Source: Cuspidothrix sp046080125 | GTDB taxonomy: Bacteria > Cyanobacteriota > Cyanobacteriia > Cyanobacteriales > Nostocaceae | Length of the DNA: 31,868 nucleotides | Reading direction: 5' to 3' | Assembly: GCA_046080125.1 (NCBI GenBank) | Contig: JBJTTJ010000075.1 | Location: 1 to 31,868, forward strand | Shown here: piece after piece, positions 8,570-16,838 of the stretch | Layout of the letters: each line of letters starts with the position of its first letter | Position numbering within the stretch: the stretch's first letter is position 1 | Notes under the pieces: model-generated | Told to the model about the DNA's origin: nothing | The model's input: only the letters and a program-made list of their open reading frames with translations | Databases searched by the model: none | Made by a program: the position numbers and the translations under genes

Positions 8570-9454
8570 CTATTGTTTAGGAAAGGCAACATTAGTTAAA
8601 ATTTTAATCGGATTGATATCTTTAACTAACTGCATTTGTTCTTGATTTTTCACTAATAATGCACCGGCAAATCCTAATGAGTTGATAGAAATAGAGTTAA
8701 ATTCTTCATGTTGTCGAGGGACAATTAACATCCATTCCTTTGTGATTAACAGATTATATGCTGCTGATTGGATATTACTTCCTAAGCAGGTAATACCCAA
8801 ATTATCAAGTAAGTTATGATATTTTTCTAACGTTATTTCAGCAGTTTCATCTATTTCTATGTTAGTAAAACCGTGTAAGAAGGGAAATTCCCGGATAGTT
8901 CCCACAGAATTATTAAATTTTGCGGTTTTTATCAGTGGTGAAATTGGAATATCCGTGCCACGAATAGGAACAATTTGTAAATGTTTATGTCGTTGACTAG
9001 CACCGGCTATTTTGCCACCATTATAAAATACTAAACCGTCAAATTCCAATAAACAAGTCCACATTGCTGTAAAGTCCTCTAAGGTCAGTAAACTTTCTTG
9101 TTCTTCAAAAGCACGGGTGATAATTAACAAGTGATGTTCAACAACATTGAATTTATTTAAAAGACAAACATGAGTAGGAGAAACATCCGCTACAAATAAA
9201 TCTTGTTCATAAGGTAAAAAAGGATTAAATTCTTTACCAGTTTTGGCAGCTTTTTGATCTTGTTTTTTTTGATCAGCCTTTTTGCGATTGAGATTTGCTA
9301 AAATTCTGACGACAAATTTTACTCCATCCTGTTCAATAATTTCCATTTCTGTAGGAATAGATTTTAAAGTGCCAGATTTTAAGGCCTGTTCTGTTGTAGT
9401 TTTGACACTTGTCCATAATGTACCGGGTTTAAGTCGAATTTGCTGCTGTTGCAT
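8570..9454 (-). CDS. ATP adenylyltransferase (Ap4A phosphorylase)
   Basis: 294 residues, normal for the Apa2-type diadenosine tetraphosphate phosphorylases, which split Ap4A into ATP and ADP with phosphate. The HIT-superfamily signature is at 151-160 (GASQRHKHLQ), with the His-x-His-x-Gln triad at H156, H158 and Q160. KFNVVEHHLLIITR (about 101-114) is the usual strand-loop before it. A lysine-rich stretch at 57-75 is a variable insertion. It probably acts in the cytosol, controlling dinucleoside polyphosphate levels in stress. The gene stands alone, divergent from ktrA. No strong ribosome-binding site precedes the ATG. Confidence 0.92.
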   Translation of the reverse strand: MQQQQIRLKPGTLWTSVKTTTEQALKSGTLKSIPTEMEIIEQDGVKFVVRILANLNRKKADQKKQDQKAAKTGKEFNPFLPYEQDLFVADVSPTHVCLLNKFNVVEHHLLIITRAFEEQESLLTLEDFTAMWTCLLEFDGLVFYNGGKIAGASQRHKHLQIVPIRGTDIPISPLIKTAKFNNSVGTIREFPFLHGFTNIEIDETAEITLEKYHNLLDNLGITCLGSNIQSAAYNLLITKEWMLIVPRQHEEFNSISINSLGFAGALLVKNQEQMQLVKDINPIKILTNVAFPKQ

Positions 9455-9636
9455 ATTTTTAGGATTTTTGGTGTATTCTCTAAGTGATCCATTGTTTCCA
9501 GTCCGGGTGTATAATCAGGTATTAATTCCCGTATACTTTGGATTTTGCTGCTAGTTGTTGACTTAGTAGTATCACGATTAGCTACATTATGGACATGAAT
9601 TATTCATTCCGTTGTACCAATCACCAATTACCAATT

Positions 9637-10332
9637 ATGAACCTTTTATCATTAAAATTTCTTCGCAGTTTACGTAAAGATAACCATCAATTTGCGGTTA
9701 TTGGGTTAGGTCGTTTTGGGCGCTCTGTTTGTTCTACTCTACATAATTCAGGTTATCAAGTTTTAGCTACAGATATTGACGAAAAAAGAGTTTCTGAAGC
9801 CTTGAATGAAGAAATAGTTAATCATGCTTTACAAATAGATTCAACAGAATCATCTGCACTAAAAGAAGCGGGAATTTTTGAATTTGATACCGTTATTATA
9901 GCTATTGGTAACTACGTTCAGGAAAGTGTGATTACTACCTTAAATGTAAAAGAAGGTGGTGTACCTCATGTAGTTGCTAAAGCTTCTAGTGAAGTTCACC
10001 GCAAATTATTAAAACGAGTGGGGGCAGATCATGTAGTTTTTCCTGAATATGAAGCTGGTTGTGCGTTAGCACGCACACTTACTAAACCAGGAATTTTAGA
10101 TAGATTTGATCTGGACACAGATAATAGTATTGTAGAGTTGATTGTCCCTGATGATTTTCATGGTAAAACTATTGCTGAACTCCAACTTCGTAACCGTTAT
10201 GGTTTAAATATGTTGGCGGTAAGTCAGGATGGTAAATTTATCATTAATCCCGAACCAAATAAACGGTTAGAAAAAGGTTCTGCCATGGTGGTAATTGGTT
10301 GTAATAAAGATATTAATCGTTTACCAATTTGA
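9637..10332 (+). CDS. ktrA: K+ channel gating subunit, KtrA/TrkA RCK family
   Basis: 231 residues from the chosen ATG (MNLLSLKFLRSLRKDN). An in-frame ATG 48 bases upstream adds MDMNYSFRC and so on, but that DNA has repeated AATTACCAAT-like intergenic sequence. A weak promoter (TTGACT 9558, TACATT 9583) would also start transcription after it. The N-terminal RCK/TrkA-N Rossmann domain shows GLGRFG at 23-28 and the nucleotide-binding Asp at 46 (LATDID). The C-terminal TrkA-C domain follows from about 145. KtrA forms a cytosolic ring that gates the KtrB membrane subunit in response to ATP/ADP or NAD. The likely partner, ktrB, is at 13336-14691 on the other strand. Confidence 0.9.
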   Translation: MNLLSLKFLRSLRKDNHQFAVIGLGRFGRSVCSTLHNSGYQVLATDIDEKRVSEALNEEIVNHALQIDSTESSALKEAGIFEFDTVIIAIGNYVQESVITTLNVKEGGVPHVVAKASSEVHRKLLKRVGADHVVFPEYEAGCALARTLTKPGILDRFDLDTDNSIVELIVPDDFHGKTIAELQLRNRYGLNMLAVSQDGKFIINPEPNKRLEKGSAMVVIGCNKDINRLPI

Positions 10333-10390
10333 GGCAGGGGACAGGGAAGAATTTTTTTCGCCAATTACCATTTTTTGACAATTCAAAAAT

Positions 10391-11485
10391 TTATGATTCA
10401 ATACTTTTTCCTTGAGGTAAGATCACCATAGCATCACCGAAGGAATAAAAGCGATATTTAGAGGCGATCGCTTCCTGGTAAATATCCAGCAATCTGATCC
10501 TGCCAATTAAGGAACTAACCAGCATCAACAGGCTAGAACGGGGTAAATGGAAATTGGTAATTAAACCCCCCACAACCCGCCATTTATATCCGGGATAAAT
10601 AAACAAGTTTGTCTTGCCTATAAAAGGCTGTAGACCTCCCAATTGTGCCGCACCTTCTAAAGCTCTCACCACCGTTGTTCCCACGGCAATAATTCGCCCC
10701 CCAGCCGCCTGAGTAGCCCGAATTTGCTCAACTGCATCACTGGGAACTTCTATCCATTCTTCGTGCATGGCGTGACTAGTAACATCTTCTACTTCTACTG
10801 GGCGGAAAGTACCAACACCAACATGAAGAGTAATAAAAGCTTGATTAATGCCACAATGACGTAATTTTTCTAACAATTCTGGTGTAAAGTGTAACCCTGC
10901 CGTTGGGGCTGCGATCGCTCCCTGTTCCTGAGCATACACAGTTTGATATTGTTCATCCGCCGCGCTGGAGGCAGTAATATAGGGAGGTAGGGGAATTTGC
11001 CCAAATTCTGCCAACACCTGCACCAAAGGAACTTCCTCTGGTAAATCGAACCGTAGTAACCTCCCTCCAGTCTCCGGGTCAGACTCTATCACAGTTGCTT
11101 TTAATATCTTCTGGCTATTTTGTCCTAAGGCGCTAAAAACAATTTCACTCCCAATTTTAAACCGCTTACCAGGTTTGACCAAAGCCAACCAGCAATTATA
11201 CTGTTTTTCTTCCAACAGCAATACTTCCACATCTGCCCCAGTAGATTTAGATCCATACAACCTGGCGGGAATTACCTTAGTATTGTTCATGACTAATAAG
11301 TCACCTGGTTGTAATAATTCCGGTAAATCACGGAAAATACGATGGAGAGGCGATACACTGATACCAGTTTCAGGAGAATTGACCACCAACAACCGAGAAC
11401 TATCTCTAGGAACAGCAGGATTTTGGGCAATTAGCCCCGGTGGCAATTCATAATCATAACTAGATAATAAACGATCTAAATCCAT
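10391..11485 (-). CDS. queA: S-adenosylmethionine:tRNA ribosyltransferase-isomerase
   Basis: 364 residues, the usual QueA length. The enzyme transfers and isomerises the ribosyl group of SAM onto 7-aminomethyl-7-deazaguanine in tRNA to give epoxyqueuosine at wobble position 34. Family motifs run in order: MNNTKVIPARL, GAIAAPTAGLHF, LHVGVGTFRPV, TNFHLPRSSLLMLVS and KYRFYSFGDAM. The ATG (MDLDRLLSSYDYELP) agrees with homologues. It is flanked by ktrA (convergent) and an unknown gene (divergent) and shows no operon partner. One GCGATCGC octamer lies near each of 10463 and 10909 inside the gene. Confidence 0.97.
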   Translation of the reverse strand: MDLDRLLSSYDYELPPGLIAQNPAVPRDSSRLLVVNSPETGISVSPLHRIFRDLPELLQPGDLLVMNNTKVIPARLYGSKSTGADVEVLLLEEKQYNCWLALVKPGKRFKIGSEIVFSALGQNSQKILKATVIESDPETGGRLLRFDLPEEVPLVQVLAEFGQIPLPPYITASSAADEQYQTVYAQEQGAIAAPTAGLHFTPELLEKLRHCGINQAFITLHVGVGTFRPVEVEDVTSHAMHEEWIEVPSDAVEQIRATQAAGGRIIAVGTTVVRALEGAAQLGGLQPFIGKTNLFIYPGYKWRVVGGLITNFHLPRSSLLMLVSSLIGRIRLLDIYQEAIASKYRFYSFGDAMVILPQGKSIES

Positions 11486-11515
11486 AATATTTCTATCTGT
11501 TGATGGTTGATGGTT

Positions 11516-11543
11516 GTACGGAGGAACGGCCGCTCGCCCCTAC
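11516..11543. repeat. Degenerate GC-rich inverted repeat
   Basis: The sequence reads GTACGGAGGAACGG followed by CCGCTCGCCCCTAC. The centre (CGGCCG) and the ends pair while four positions mismatch. It resembles the GTAGGGGCGAACGG / CCGTTCGCCCCTAC palindrome common between cyanobacterial genes. Confidence 0.45.
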
Positions 11544-11652
11544 TTGTTGCCTTTCCCCTAAATTGGGTAAACCTCCCCATGGAAAGACGGGTGCTTTTAC
11601 CCTACCAGGAACCTACTCTCTTAACGATGATAGAGATGTAGAACTAGCTTTG

Positions 11653-12057
11653 ATGCCAAAAATAATGATGGAATACCTATACTATTTAGCAAATGCCAGT
11701 CTTACCTTGAGAATTGTCCAACACTTACACACTAGACCGGAGATTCCTCTTTCTTTTGTTACCGTCATCCATCAAATTGATGGTTGGGTGGTGAGGATTA
11801 AATTTACAAAACCCGTTTCCGAACAAGAAGATGGTGATTTTCGGGCTTTTCTGAATGAATTAGGAATTAGCTATCAACCAGCAATGCGCGTACAAATGGC
11901 TTTCTGGAGTTTAGAAGCAGGACAAGCACCTATAGATGTAATGCGTCGTTATCAAGTAGCTATTGTTTCCCATGGTAATCCTGAAAGAGAAGAAATTGAG
12001 GCATTTAGACAGCAGTTTGTCCGAGGCTTAGGTTACTGTCCGGAAACTCTGGCTTAA
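11653..12057 (+). CDS. Small conserved-looking protein of unknown function
   Basis: 134 residues from ATG 11653 (MPKIMMEYLYYLANASL); ATG codons at 11665 and 11668 are equally possible. The frame is open back to 11500, but that part covers the GC-rich inverted repeat and looks noncoding. The protein is soluble, with no signal peptide or membrane segment. It has an alternating helix/strand pattern, with LRIVQHLHTRPEIPLSFVTVIHQ, then DGWVVRIKF and a C-terminal helix FRQQFVRGLGY. I do not recognise the family. Composition and codon use match neighbouring genes, so it is probably real. It is divergent from queA and convergent with yraN. Confidence 0.6.
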   Translation: MPKIMMEYLYYLANASLTLRIVQHLHTRPEIPLSFVTVIHQIDGWVVRIKFTKPVSEQEDGDFRAFLNELGISYQPAMRVQMAFWSLEAGQAPIDVMRRYQVAIVSHGNPEREEIEAFRQQFVRGLGYCPETLA

Positions 12058-12119
12058 ACAATTAAATATCATTCATATCCTCTCTTAAACTCACAAAAGT
12101 AATTTTTCTCTGATGTTCA

Positions 12120-12560
12120 TTACAGATGAAAAGCTGCCTCAATGTATTGTTGCAGATTAAACTCGTATCCAGACATAGATAAACGATATAAAAAGTCCTC
12201 GCCGGTGATTTTTGGTCTTTGTTTTGTATAGTGAACAAGTGCCACATCAAAGCGACAAGTATAATCAGCTTTTTGGGGATATTCAGCTAAAAATATTTCT
12301 GCTGTTTGCCAGAGTTTAGCTTGTTTTTGGGGAGTAATAGCATTTTTTCCGCCTGCATCCCAATTAGCGCAACTGCGGGTTTTGACTTCTACAAATGCCA
12401 GGATTGTTTGTTGATATTCGGCAATAATATCAATTTCCCCCCAGCGAGACCAAAAACGCCGATGTAAAATTTCCCAACCTGTAGATTGTAACCATTTGGC
12501 TACTAGGTCTTCACCTATGTTACCAATATCTGCATAATTAAATGGAGAAGGATTAGCCAT
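12120..12560 (-). CDS. YraN/UPF0102 family nuclease-fold protein
   Basis: 146 residues. The family has a restriction-endonuclease-like (Holliday-junction-resolvase-type) fold. Visible motifs are GNIGEDLVAKWL (about 13-24), the catalytic-type GEIDII (41-46) and FVEVKTR (56-62), together the D-x-n-E-x-K pattern. The biological role is not established; some members are linked to DNA processing. Its ATG is only 14 bases from the ATG of the divergent pentapeptide-repeat gene, so the upstream control sites must overlap that gene. The tail after about residue 110 is longer than in the shortest homologues. Confidence 0.88.
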   Translation of the reverse strand: MANPSPFNYADIGNIGEDLVAKWLQSTGWEILHRRFWSRWGEIDIIAEYQQTILAFVEVKTRSCANWDAGGKNAITPQKQAKLWQTAEIFLAEYPQKADYTCRFDVALVHYTKQRPKITGEDFLYRLSMSGYEFNLQQYIEAAFHL

Positions 12561-12574
12561 TTATTCACAATACC

Positions 12575-13078
12575 ATGAATACTCAAAATCATAATTGCAC
12601 AAGCATACTCAGTTTATTACTTTGGGCAATCATTAGCATCACCACCTTGCTAGGTTTTGTTCCTGCTGCTGTAGCATTGGAATATAACAAGGAAATTTTG
12701 GTGGAGGCTGATTTTTCAGGACGGGATTTAACAGACTCCAGTTTTAGTAAAGCTAATCTGCGCTATAGTAATTTTAGTAACTCTAATTTAAGTGGTGTCA
12801 GCTTCTTTGCAGCTAATCTGGAATCCGCAAATTTGCGGGGTGCTAACTTAACTAATGCTACATTAGACTCCGCTCGTCTGATTAAAGCTGATTTAACCAA
12901 CGCTATTTTAGAAGGGGCATTTGCAGCTAACGCCAGATTTGATGGTGCTATAGTTAGTGGGGCAGATTTTACCGATGTCCTACTACGTCGGGATGAACAA
13001 AACAAACTATGTAAATTAGCTCAGGGGATAAATCCCATCACAGGTAGAAAGACGAAGGATACTTTATTTTGTCCTTAA
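12575..13078 (+). CDS. Exported pentapeptide-repeat protein
   Basis: 167 residues. Residues 1-35 form a signal peptide with a hydrophobic core (ILSLLLWAIISITTLLGFVPAAVA) and a probable cleavage after AVA. Then come about 17 pentapeptide repeats of A(D/N)LxN type (ADFSGRDLTDSSFSKANL, LRGANLTNATLDSARL), which fold as a right-handed beta-helix. The C-terminus has two cysteines (NKLCKL and LFCP) that could form a disulphide. Similar proteins are found in the thylakoid lumen or periplasm of cyanobacteria and chloroplasts; their function is unknown. The start is divergent from yraN by 14 bases. Confidence 0.87.
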   Translation: MNTQNHNCTSILSLLLWAIISITTLLGFVPAAVALEYNKEILVEADFSGRDLTDSSFSKANLRYSNFSNSNLSGVSFFAANLESANLRGANLTNATLDSARLIKADLTNAILEGAFAANARFDGAIVSGADFTDVLLRRDEQNKLCKLAQGINPITGRKTKDTLFCP

Positions 13079-13200
13079 CAAGTCTCGTTTTTACAACAGT
13101 TTCCGTTTGTGAAGGGGAGGGGATTGGATTGTTAAAGTTTCCCTGCTTGATAAGATTAAGGGGTAAATATGAGGACAGGCTACTTTTTAAATATCCTCTA

Positions 13201-13220
13201 AGAGGTTGTTTGAAAAGTAT
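13201..13220 (+). repeat. Dispersed GAGGGTGTTTTAAAAGTC-like motif, copy 1
   Basis: AGAGGTTGTTTGAAAAGTAT matches similar sequences at 16808-16826 and 21584-21601. All three lie in intergenic DNA. The motif resembles a transposon terminal repeat, though no transposase is present. Confidence 0.35.
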
Positions 13221-13335
13221 TATAGCAAAACGATTAAAATTTGTACCTCATAGCAATGGAATCTGCTTGATGAAACCGATAATTTTTAAAAACCTAACCC
13301 CCCCACTCCCTTCCCTACTAGGACATGAGGAGTAA

Positions 13336-14691
13336 TTATCCAACAAGGAGATTTTCTTCAGGATAGTGAACTCTGCTAGGACGAGGATCACCTAATATGG
13401 ATGACATTAATAATAAAATGCCGACGCGACCAATGTACATGGTCAGAATTAAGACTAATTTTGCGGTGGTAGAAACAGTTCCAGTAATACCAGTGGAAAG
13501 TCCCACTGTCCCAAATGCCGATACTACTTCAAATAGGATTTGAATAAAGGATAATTCTGGGTCAGTAAGACTAATTAAAACTGTGGCAACAATCACTGTC
13601 GCTAGTGAACCAAACACCACACCCACAGCTTTTAGAATCAGGGATACGGCAATTTTACGATTATATAATAGTACCTCTTCTTTCCCTTGTAAAATTGCTT
13701 TTGTAGAACTGGTCAGCACTCGTAAGGTTGTGGTTTTGATTCCTCCTCCTGTACCTCCAGGACTTGCACCAATAAACATCAAAGCAATCATGATGAATAG
13801 TCCTGCATTAGTCATTTTACCAATGTCAATACTGTTAAAACCTGCGGTTCTGGTACTAACTGACTGAAACCAAGCTGCTAAGATTTGATTAGATAAATTT
13901 AATTTTCCAAGGGTACTATCATTTCTAATTTCTATTAATAAAAGAGCAATTGTTCCTACCAATAACAATATTAAGGTTGTGCTAGTGGCAACTTTAAAAT
14001 CTAGGGAGAATATTAAACAATTCGGCTTTCTAACAATCCGACTACTTTGATAAATAAAGCCATCTCTTAACCATAAGTACATATCCAAAATTACCTGATA
14101 ACCAATACCGCCAAAGATGATTAAACAGCCAATTGTTATAATAACCAGAGGAGAGGATTGATAACTAATTAAATTGTCTTTAAATAGACTAAATCCAGCA
14201 TTGTTCCAAGCACTAACGCTGTGAAAAATTGCTAACCAAGTTCCCTCTTGCCAACCTTTTTCGGGAACAAAGACTAACATTAATAAAAATACTCCCGTGA
14301 GTTCAAATAATAAGGTCGTGGCAATAATAGAACGGATAATTTGCGTACTTCCACTCATCCCTGGACGGTCTAAAGCTTGTTGAATTGCTACTTTTTGTCG
14401 CAAGTCAAACTTTCTGCCAATTAACAACATTAAAAAGGTGGTAGTTGTCATGTAACCTAAACCACCAATTTGTGCCAATAGGGCAATAAATAATTGACCT
14501 AAAAAGGAAAATTGAGTACCAGTATCTACTACAGCTAGTCCTGTGACACAAACTGCGGAAGTTGAAGTAAATATTGCCACAATGGGGTCATTCCAATGAC
14601 CATTGCCGGTAGAGAAAGGCATCGTCAAAAGAATTGCTCCTAAGAGAATGACAGCTATAAATCCCAAACAAATTGTCCGAGCAACAGTCAT
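13336..14691 (-). CDS. ktrB: K+ channel membrane subunit, KtrB/NtpJ (TrkH) family
   Basis: 451 residues with about eight to ten membrane segments. The four selectivity-filter loops of the Trk/Ktr/HKT superfamily are visible: TSTSAVCVTGLA, HSVSAWNNAGFSL, QSVSTRTAGFNSI and EVVSAFGTVGLSTG. Each carries the filter Gly (VTG, NAG, TAG, TVG). GASPGGTGGGIKTTT, the intramembrane gating loop and helix region, follows the third. KtrB moves K+ (often Na+-coupled) into the cell and needs the cytosolic KtrA ring, whose gene is at 9637-10332. Ktr systems are important for osmotic adaptation in cyanobacteria. No Shine-Dalgarno sequence is clear. It is divergent from the methyltransferase gene. Confidence 0.93.
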   Translation of the reverse strand: MTVARTICLGFIAVILLGAILLTMPFSTGNGHWNDPIVAIFTSTSAVCVTGLAVVDTGTQFSFLGQLFIALLAQIGGLGYMTTTTFLMLLIGRKFDLRQKVAIQQALDRPGMSGSTQIIRSIIATTLLFELTGVFLLMLVFVPEKGWQEGTWLAIFHSVSAWNNAGFSLFKDNLISYQSSPLVIITIGCLIIFGGIGYQVILDMYLWLRDGFIYQSSRIVRKPNCLIFSLDFKVATSTTLILLLVGTIALLLIEIRNDSTLGKLNLSNQILAAWFQSVSTRTAGFNSIDIGKMTNAGLFIMIALMFIGASPGGTGGGIKTTTLRVLTSSTKAILQGKEEVLLYNRKIAVSLILKAVGVVFGSLATVIVATVLISLTDPELSFIQILFEVVSAFGTVGLSTGITGTVSTTAKLVLILTMYIGRVGILLLMSSILGDPRPSRVHYPEENLLVG

Positions 14692-14844
14692 AAGTAATTC
14701 AAGGTGAGGAGATTTTATGCAATTGGGCTATTTTTATATATTCCCTTTCCTGGGGTAAAAATATCCCTATCTAATTAAAAACATAGATGGTAGCATATCA
14801 ATAAGTTTTTTTGAGTTGCTTGTGATCCTTTTATCAATAAATTA

Positions 14845-15687
14845 ATGAGTCAAATACTTTACAAACAAATTCAGGAATTTTACGACGCTTCCTCCAGTTT
14901 GTGGGAACAAATTTGGGGTGAACATATGCACCATGGATATTATGGTGTAGATGGTAAACAGGTGAAAGAACGCCGTCAGGCACAAATTGATTTGATTGAA
15001 GAATTACTCAAGTGGGCAAATGTTAGGAGTGGGAAAAATATCCTTGATGTTGGCTGTGGTATAGGTGGTAGTTCTTTATACTTGGCTGATAAGTTTGGGG
15101 GCAATGCTACAGGAATTACATTGAGTCCTGTACAAGCCGCTAGAGCCACAGAAAGGTCTTTGGCGATGGATTTGAGTCAAAGAACTAGATTCATGGTTGC
15201 TAATGCCCAGGAAATGCCCTTTGAGGATGATTCTTTTGATTTAGTGTGGTCACTGGAAAGCGGTGAACATATGCCAGATAAAACTAAGTTTTTAGAAGAA
15301 TGTTATCGAGTGTTAAAGCCCGGTGGGACTTTAATTATGGTTACCTGGTGTCATCGGCCAACGGATGAGTTACCACTAACAGCAGATGAACAAAAGCATT
15401 TACAAGACATTTATCGAGTCTATTGTTTACCTTATGTTATTTCTTTGGCGGAGTATGAAGCGATCGCTGGGCAATTACCATTAAATAATATTCGCACTGC
15501 CGACTGGTCAACCGCAGTCGCGCCTTTTTGGAATGTTGTCATTGACTCTGCCTTTACACCTCAAGCATTTATCGGTTTATTAATGGCAGGTTGGAGTACA
15601 ATTCAGGGGGCATTATCTTTAGGTTTAATGCGTCGAGGTTATCAAAGCGGATTAATTCGCTTTGGATTATTGTGCGGGACAAAATAG
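14845..15687 (+). CDS. Tocopherol (gamma-tocopherol-type) methyltransferase
   Basis: 280 residues. It is a SAM-dependent methyltransferase with motif I at 67-75 (LDVGCGIGG) and the segments GITLSPVQAARA, ANAQEMPFEDDSFDLVWSLESGEHM and VLKPGGTLIMVTWCHR. These are characteristic of the gamma-tocopherol/MPBQ C-methyltransferase group, which in cyanobacteria makes alpha-tocopherol. The stop codon is 14 bases before the phytyltransferase start, so the two genes form a tocopherol operon, which supports the call. An MPBQ or sarcosine/glycine-type methyltransferase is a less likely alternative. There is no N-terminal targeting sequence. One GCGATCGC octamer lies at about 15460. Confidence 0.88.
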   Translation: MSQILYKQIQEFYDASSSLWEQIWGEHMHHGYYGVDGKQVKERRQAQIDLIEELLKWANVRSGKNILDVGCGIGGSSLYLADKFGGNATGITLSPVQAARATERSLAMDLSQRTRFMVANAQEMPFEDDSFDLVWSLESGEHMPDKTKFLEECYRVLKPGGTLIMVTWCHRPTDELPLTADEQKHLQDIYRVYCLPYVISLAEYEAIAGQLPLNNIRTADWSTAVAPFWNVVIDSAFTPQAFIGLLMAGWSTIQGALSLGLMRRGYQSGLIRFGLLCGTK

Positions 15688-15701
15688 ACCAGGGAACAAA
15701 A

Positions 15702-16646
15702 ATGAATCAGTTTGATCAACACAATTATCCTATTGCTCCCAGTAGTTGGTTTTCTGCCTTTTGGAGATTTTCCCGTCCCCATACAATTATCGGCACAAGT
15801 TTGAGTATTTTTGGGTTATATTTAGTTACTTTAGGTGTCGCATCTAGTGGGTTTTCTGTTTCTCACATTGGTCAAATATTAGCAACATGGATTGCTTGTT
15901 TATGTGGCAATATCTATATTGTTGGTTTGAACCAGGTAGAAGATATTGATATTGATAAAATCAATAAACCTCATCTACCATTAGCATCGGGAGAATTTAC
16001 CAGGAAACAAGGGCAGTTAATTGTGATTGTTACTGGCATTGTTGCCTTGGTTTTAGCTTGGTTAACTGGACCATATTTATTAGGAATGGTGGCTATTAGT
16101 TTAGTAATTGGTACGGCTTATTCTTTACCACCTGTTCGGTTAAAACAATTTCCTTTTTGGGCAGCTTTATGTATTTTTTCCGTGCGGGGAGCAATTGTTA
16201 ATTTAGGATTATTCTTACATTTTAGCTCTGTTGTGCAAATAAGCCAAGGCATACCCAATGTGGTCTGGGTTTTAACAGTGTTTATTTTGCTATTTACCTT
16301 TGCGATCGCTATTTTCAAAGACATTCCTGATTTAGAAGGCGATCGCACTTACAATATCACAACATTGACAATCCAACTCGGACAACAAAGGGTATTTAAT
16401 CTCGCACTTTGGGTGTTAACAATTTGTTATGGGGGAATGATCTTAGTGGCATTATTACAACTGGCTAAAATCAATGCTATTTTTGCGATCATTACCCATA
16501 CATTAATTCTTATTGTCCTCTGGTGGCAAGGTACAGGAGTCAATTTACAAGATAAACAAGCCATTACCAATTTCTATCAATTTATCTGGAAATTGTTCTT
16601 TCTCGAATATCTACTTTTTCCCGTTTCTTGTTTATTGTTGTGGTAA
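15702..16646 (+). CDS. hpt: Homogentisate phytyltransferase (UbiA prenyltransferase family)
   Basis: 314 residues from the chosen ATG (MNQFDQHNYPIAPSSW), preceded by a weak AGGGA ribosome site and 14 bases after the upstream stop. An in-frame upstream start would overlap the methyltransferase gene by 97 bases and is unlikely. It is an integral membrane protein with about nine helices. The two Asp-rich prenyl-diphosphate sites are clear: NQVEDIDIDKINKPHLP (77-93) and KDIPDLEGD (206-214). RFSRPHTIIGTSLSI is typical of plastid and cyanobacterial homogentisate prenyltransferases. It joins phytyl diphosphate to homogentisate, the committed step of tocopherol synthesis. Confidence 0.92.
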   Translation: MNQFDQHNYPIAPSSWFSAFWRFSRPHTIIGTSLSIFGLYLVTLGVASSGFSVSHIGQILATWIACLCGNIYIVGLNQVEDIDIDKINKPHLPLASGEFTRKQGQLIVIVTGIVALVLAWLTGPYLLGMVAISLVIGTAYSLPPVRLKQFPFWAALCIFSVRGAIVNLGLFLHFSSVVQISQGIPNVVWVLTVFILLFTFAIAIFKDIPDLEGDRTYNITTLTIQLGQQRVFNLALWVLTICYGGMILVALLQLAKINAIFAIITHTLILIVLWWQGTGVNLQDKQAITNFYQFIWKLFFLEYLLFPVSCLLLW

Positions 16647-16662
16647 TTGCTATAGCTTGAAA

Positions 16663-16785
16663 TCATGTTAGCAGCATTAAAATTTTCTCAATCATAGGAT
16701 TAGCTTGAGAGATATAGCCACCACCAAATAAGTTAAAATGATTCAAGACATGATATAAATTATTGACAAATTTAGGTGATCTCAT
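16663..16785 (-). pseudogene. C-terminal remnant of a fructosamine-kinase family gene
   Basis: The minus strand reads an in-frame 40-residue stretch ending in a stop. It contains NNLYHVLNHFNLFGGGYISQ and IEKILMLL, matching by eye the C-terminal end of fructosamine/ketosamine-3-kinase (FN3K, YniA-type) proteins of about 290 residues. Just upstream in that frame there is a stop codon, and no kinase body is present. The rest of the gene is gone. The broken end lies about 20 bases from a GAGGGTGTTTTAAAAGTC motif, which could mark the deletion or insertion event. Confidence 0.65.
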
Positions 16786-16807
16786 ATTCACATACTATGG
16801 TACAGTT

Positions 16808-16826
16808 AGAGGGTGTTTTAAAAGTC
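16808..16826 (+). repeat. Dispersed GAGGGTGTTTTAAAAGTC-like motif, copy 2
   Basis: AGAGGGTGTTTTAAAAGTC lies between the fructosamine-kinase remnant and rdgB, 12 bases before the rdgB ATG. See the copies at 13201 and 21584. Confidence 0.4.
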
Positions 16827-16838
16827 GCTATATAACTA

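Noticed and set aside
9282..9554. 90-codon plus-strand frame antisense to the Ap4A phosphorylase gene
   Set aside because: Antisense shadow of a clear gene; Cys-rich and without motifs.
11500..11652. Upstream extension of the unknown protein at 11653
   Set aside because: It translates a GC-rich inverted repeat and looks noncoding; the conserved-looking part begins at or after 11653.
12062..12250. 62-codon minus-strand frame overlapping yraN
   Set aside because: Shadow of yraN in another frame; the yraN motifs give the real frame.
13069..13335. 88-codon plus-strand frame after the pentapeptide gene
   Set aside because: It overlaps the end of the pentapeptide gene, has no ribosome site, runs through C-rich and repeat-like intergenic DNA, and gives a composition unlike a protein.
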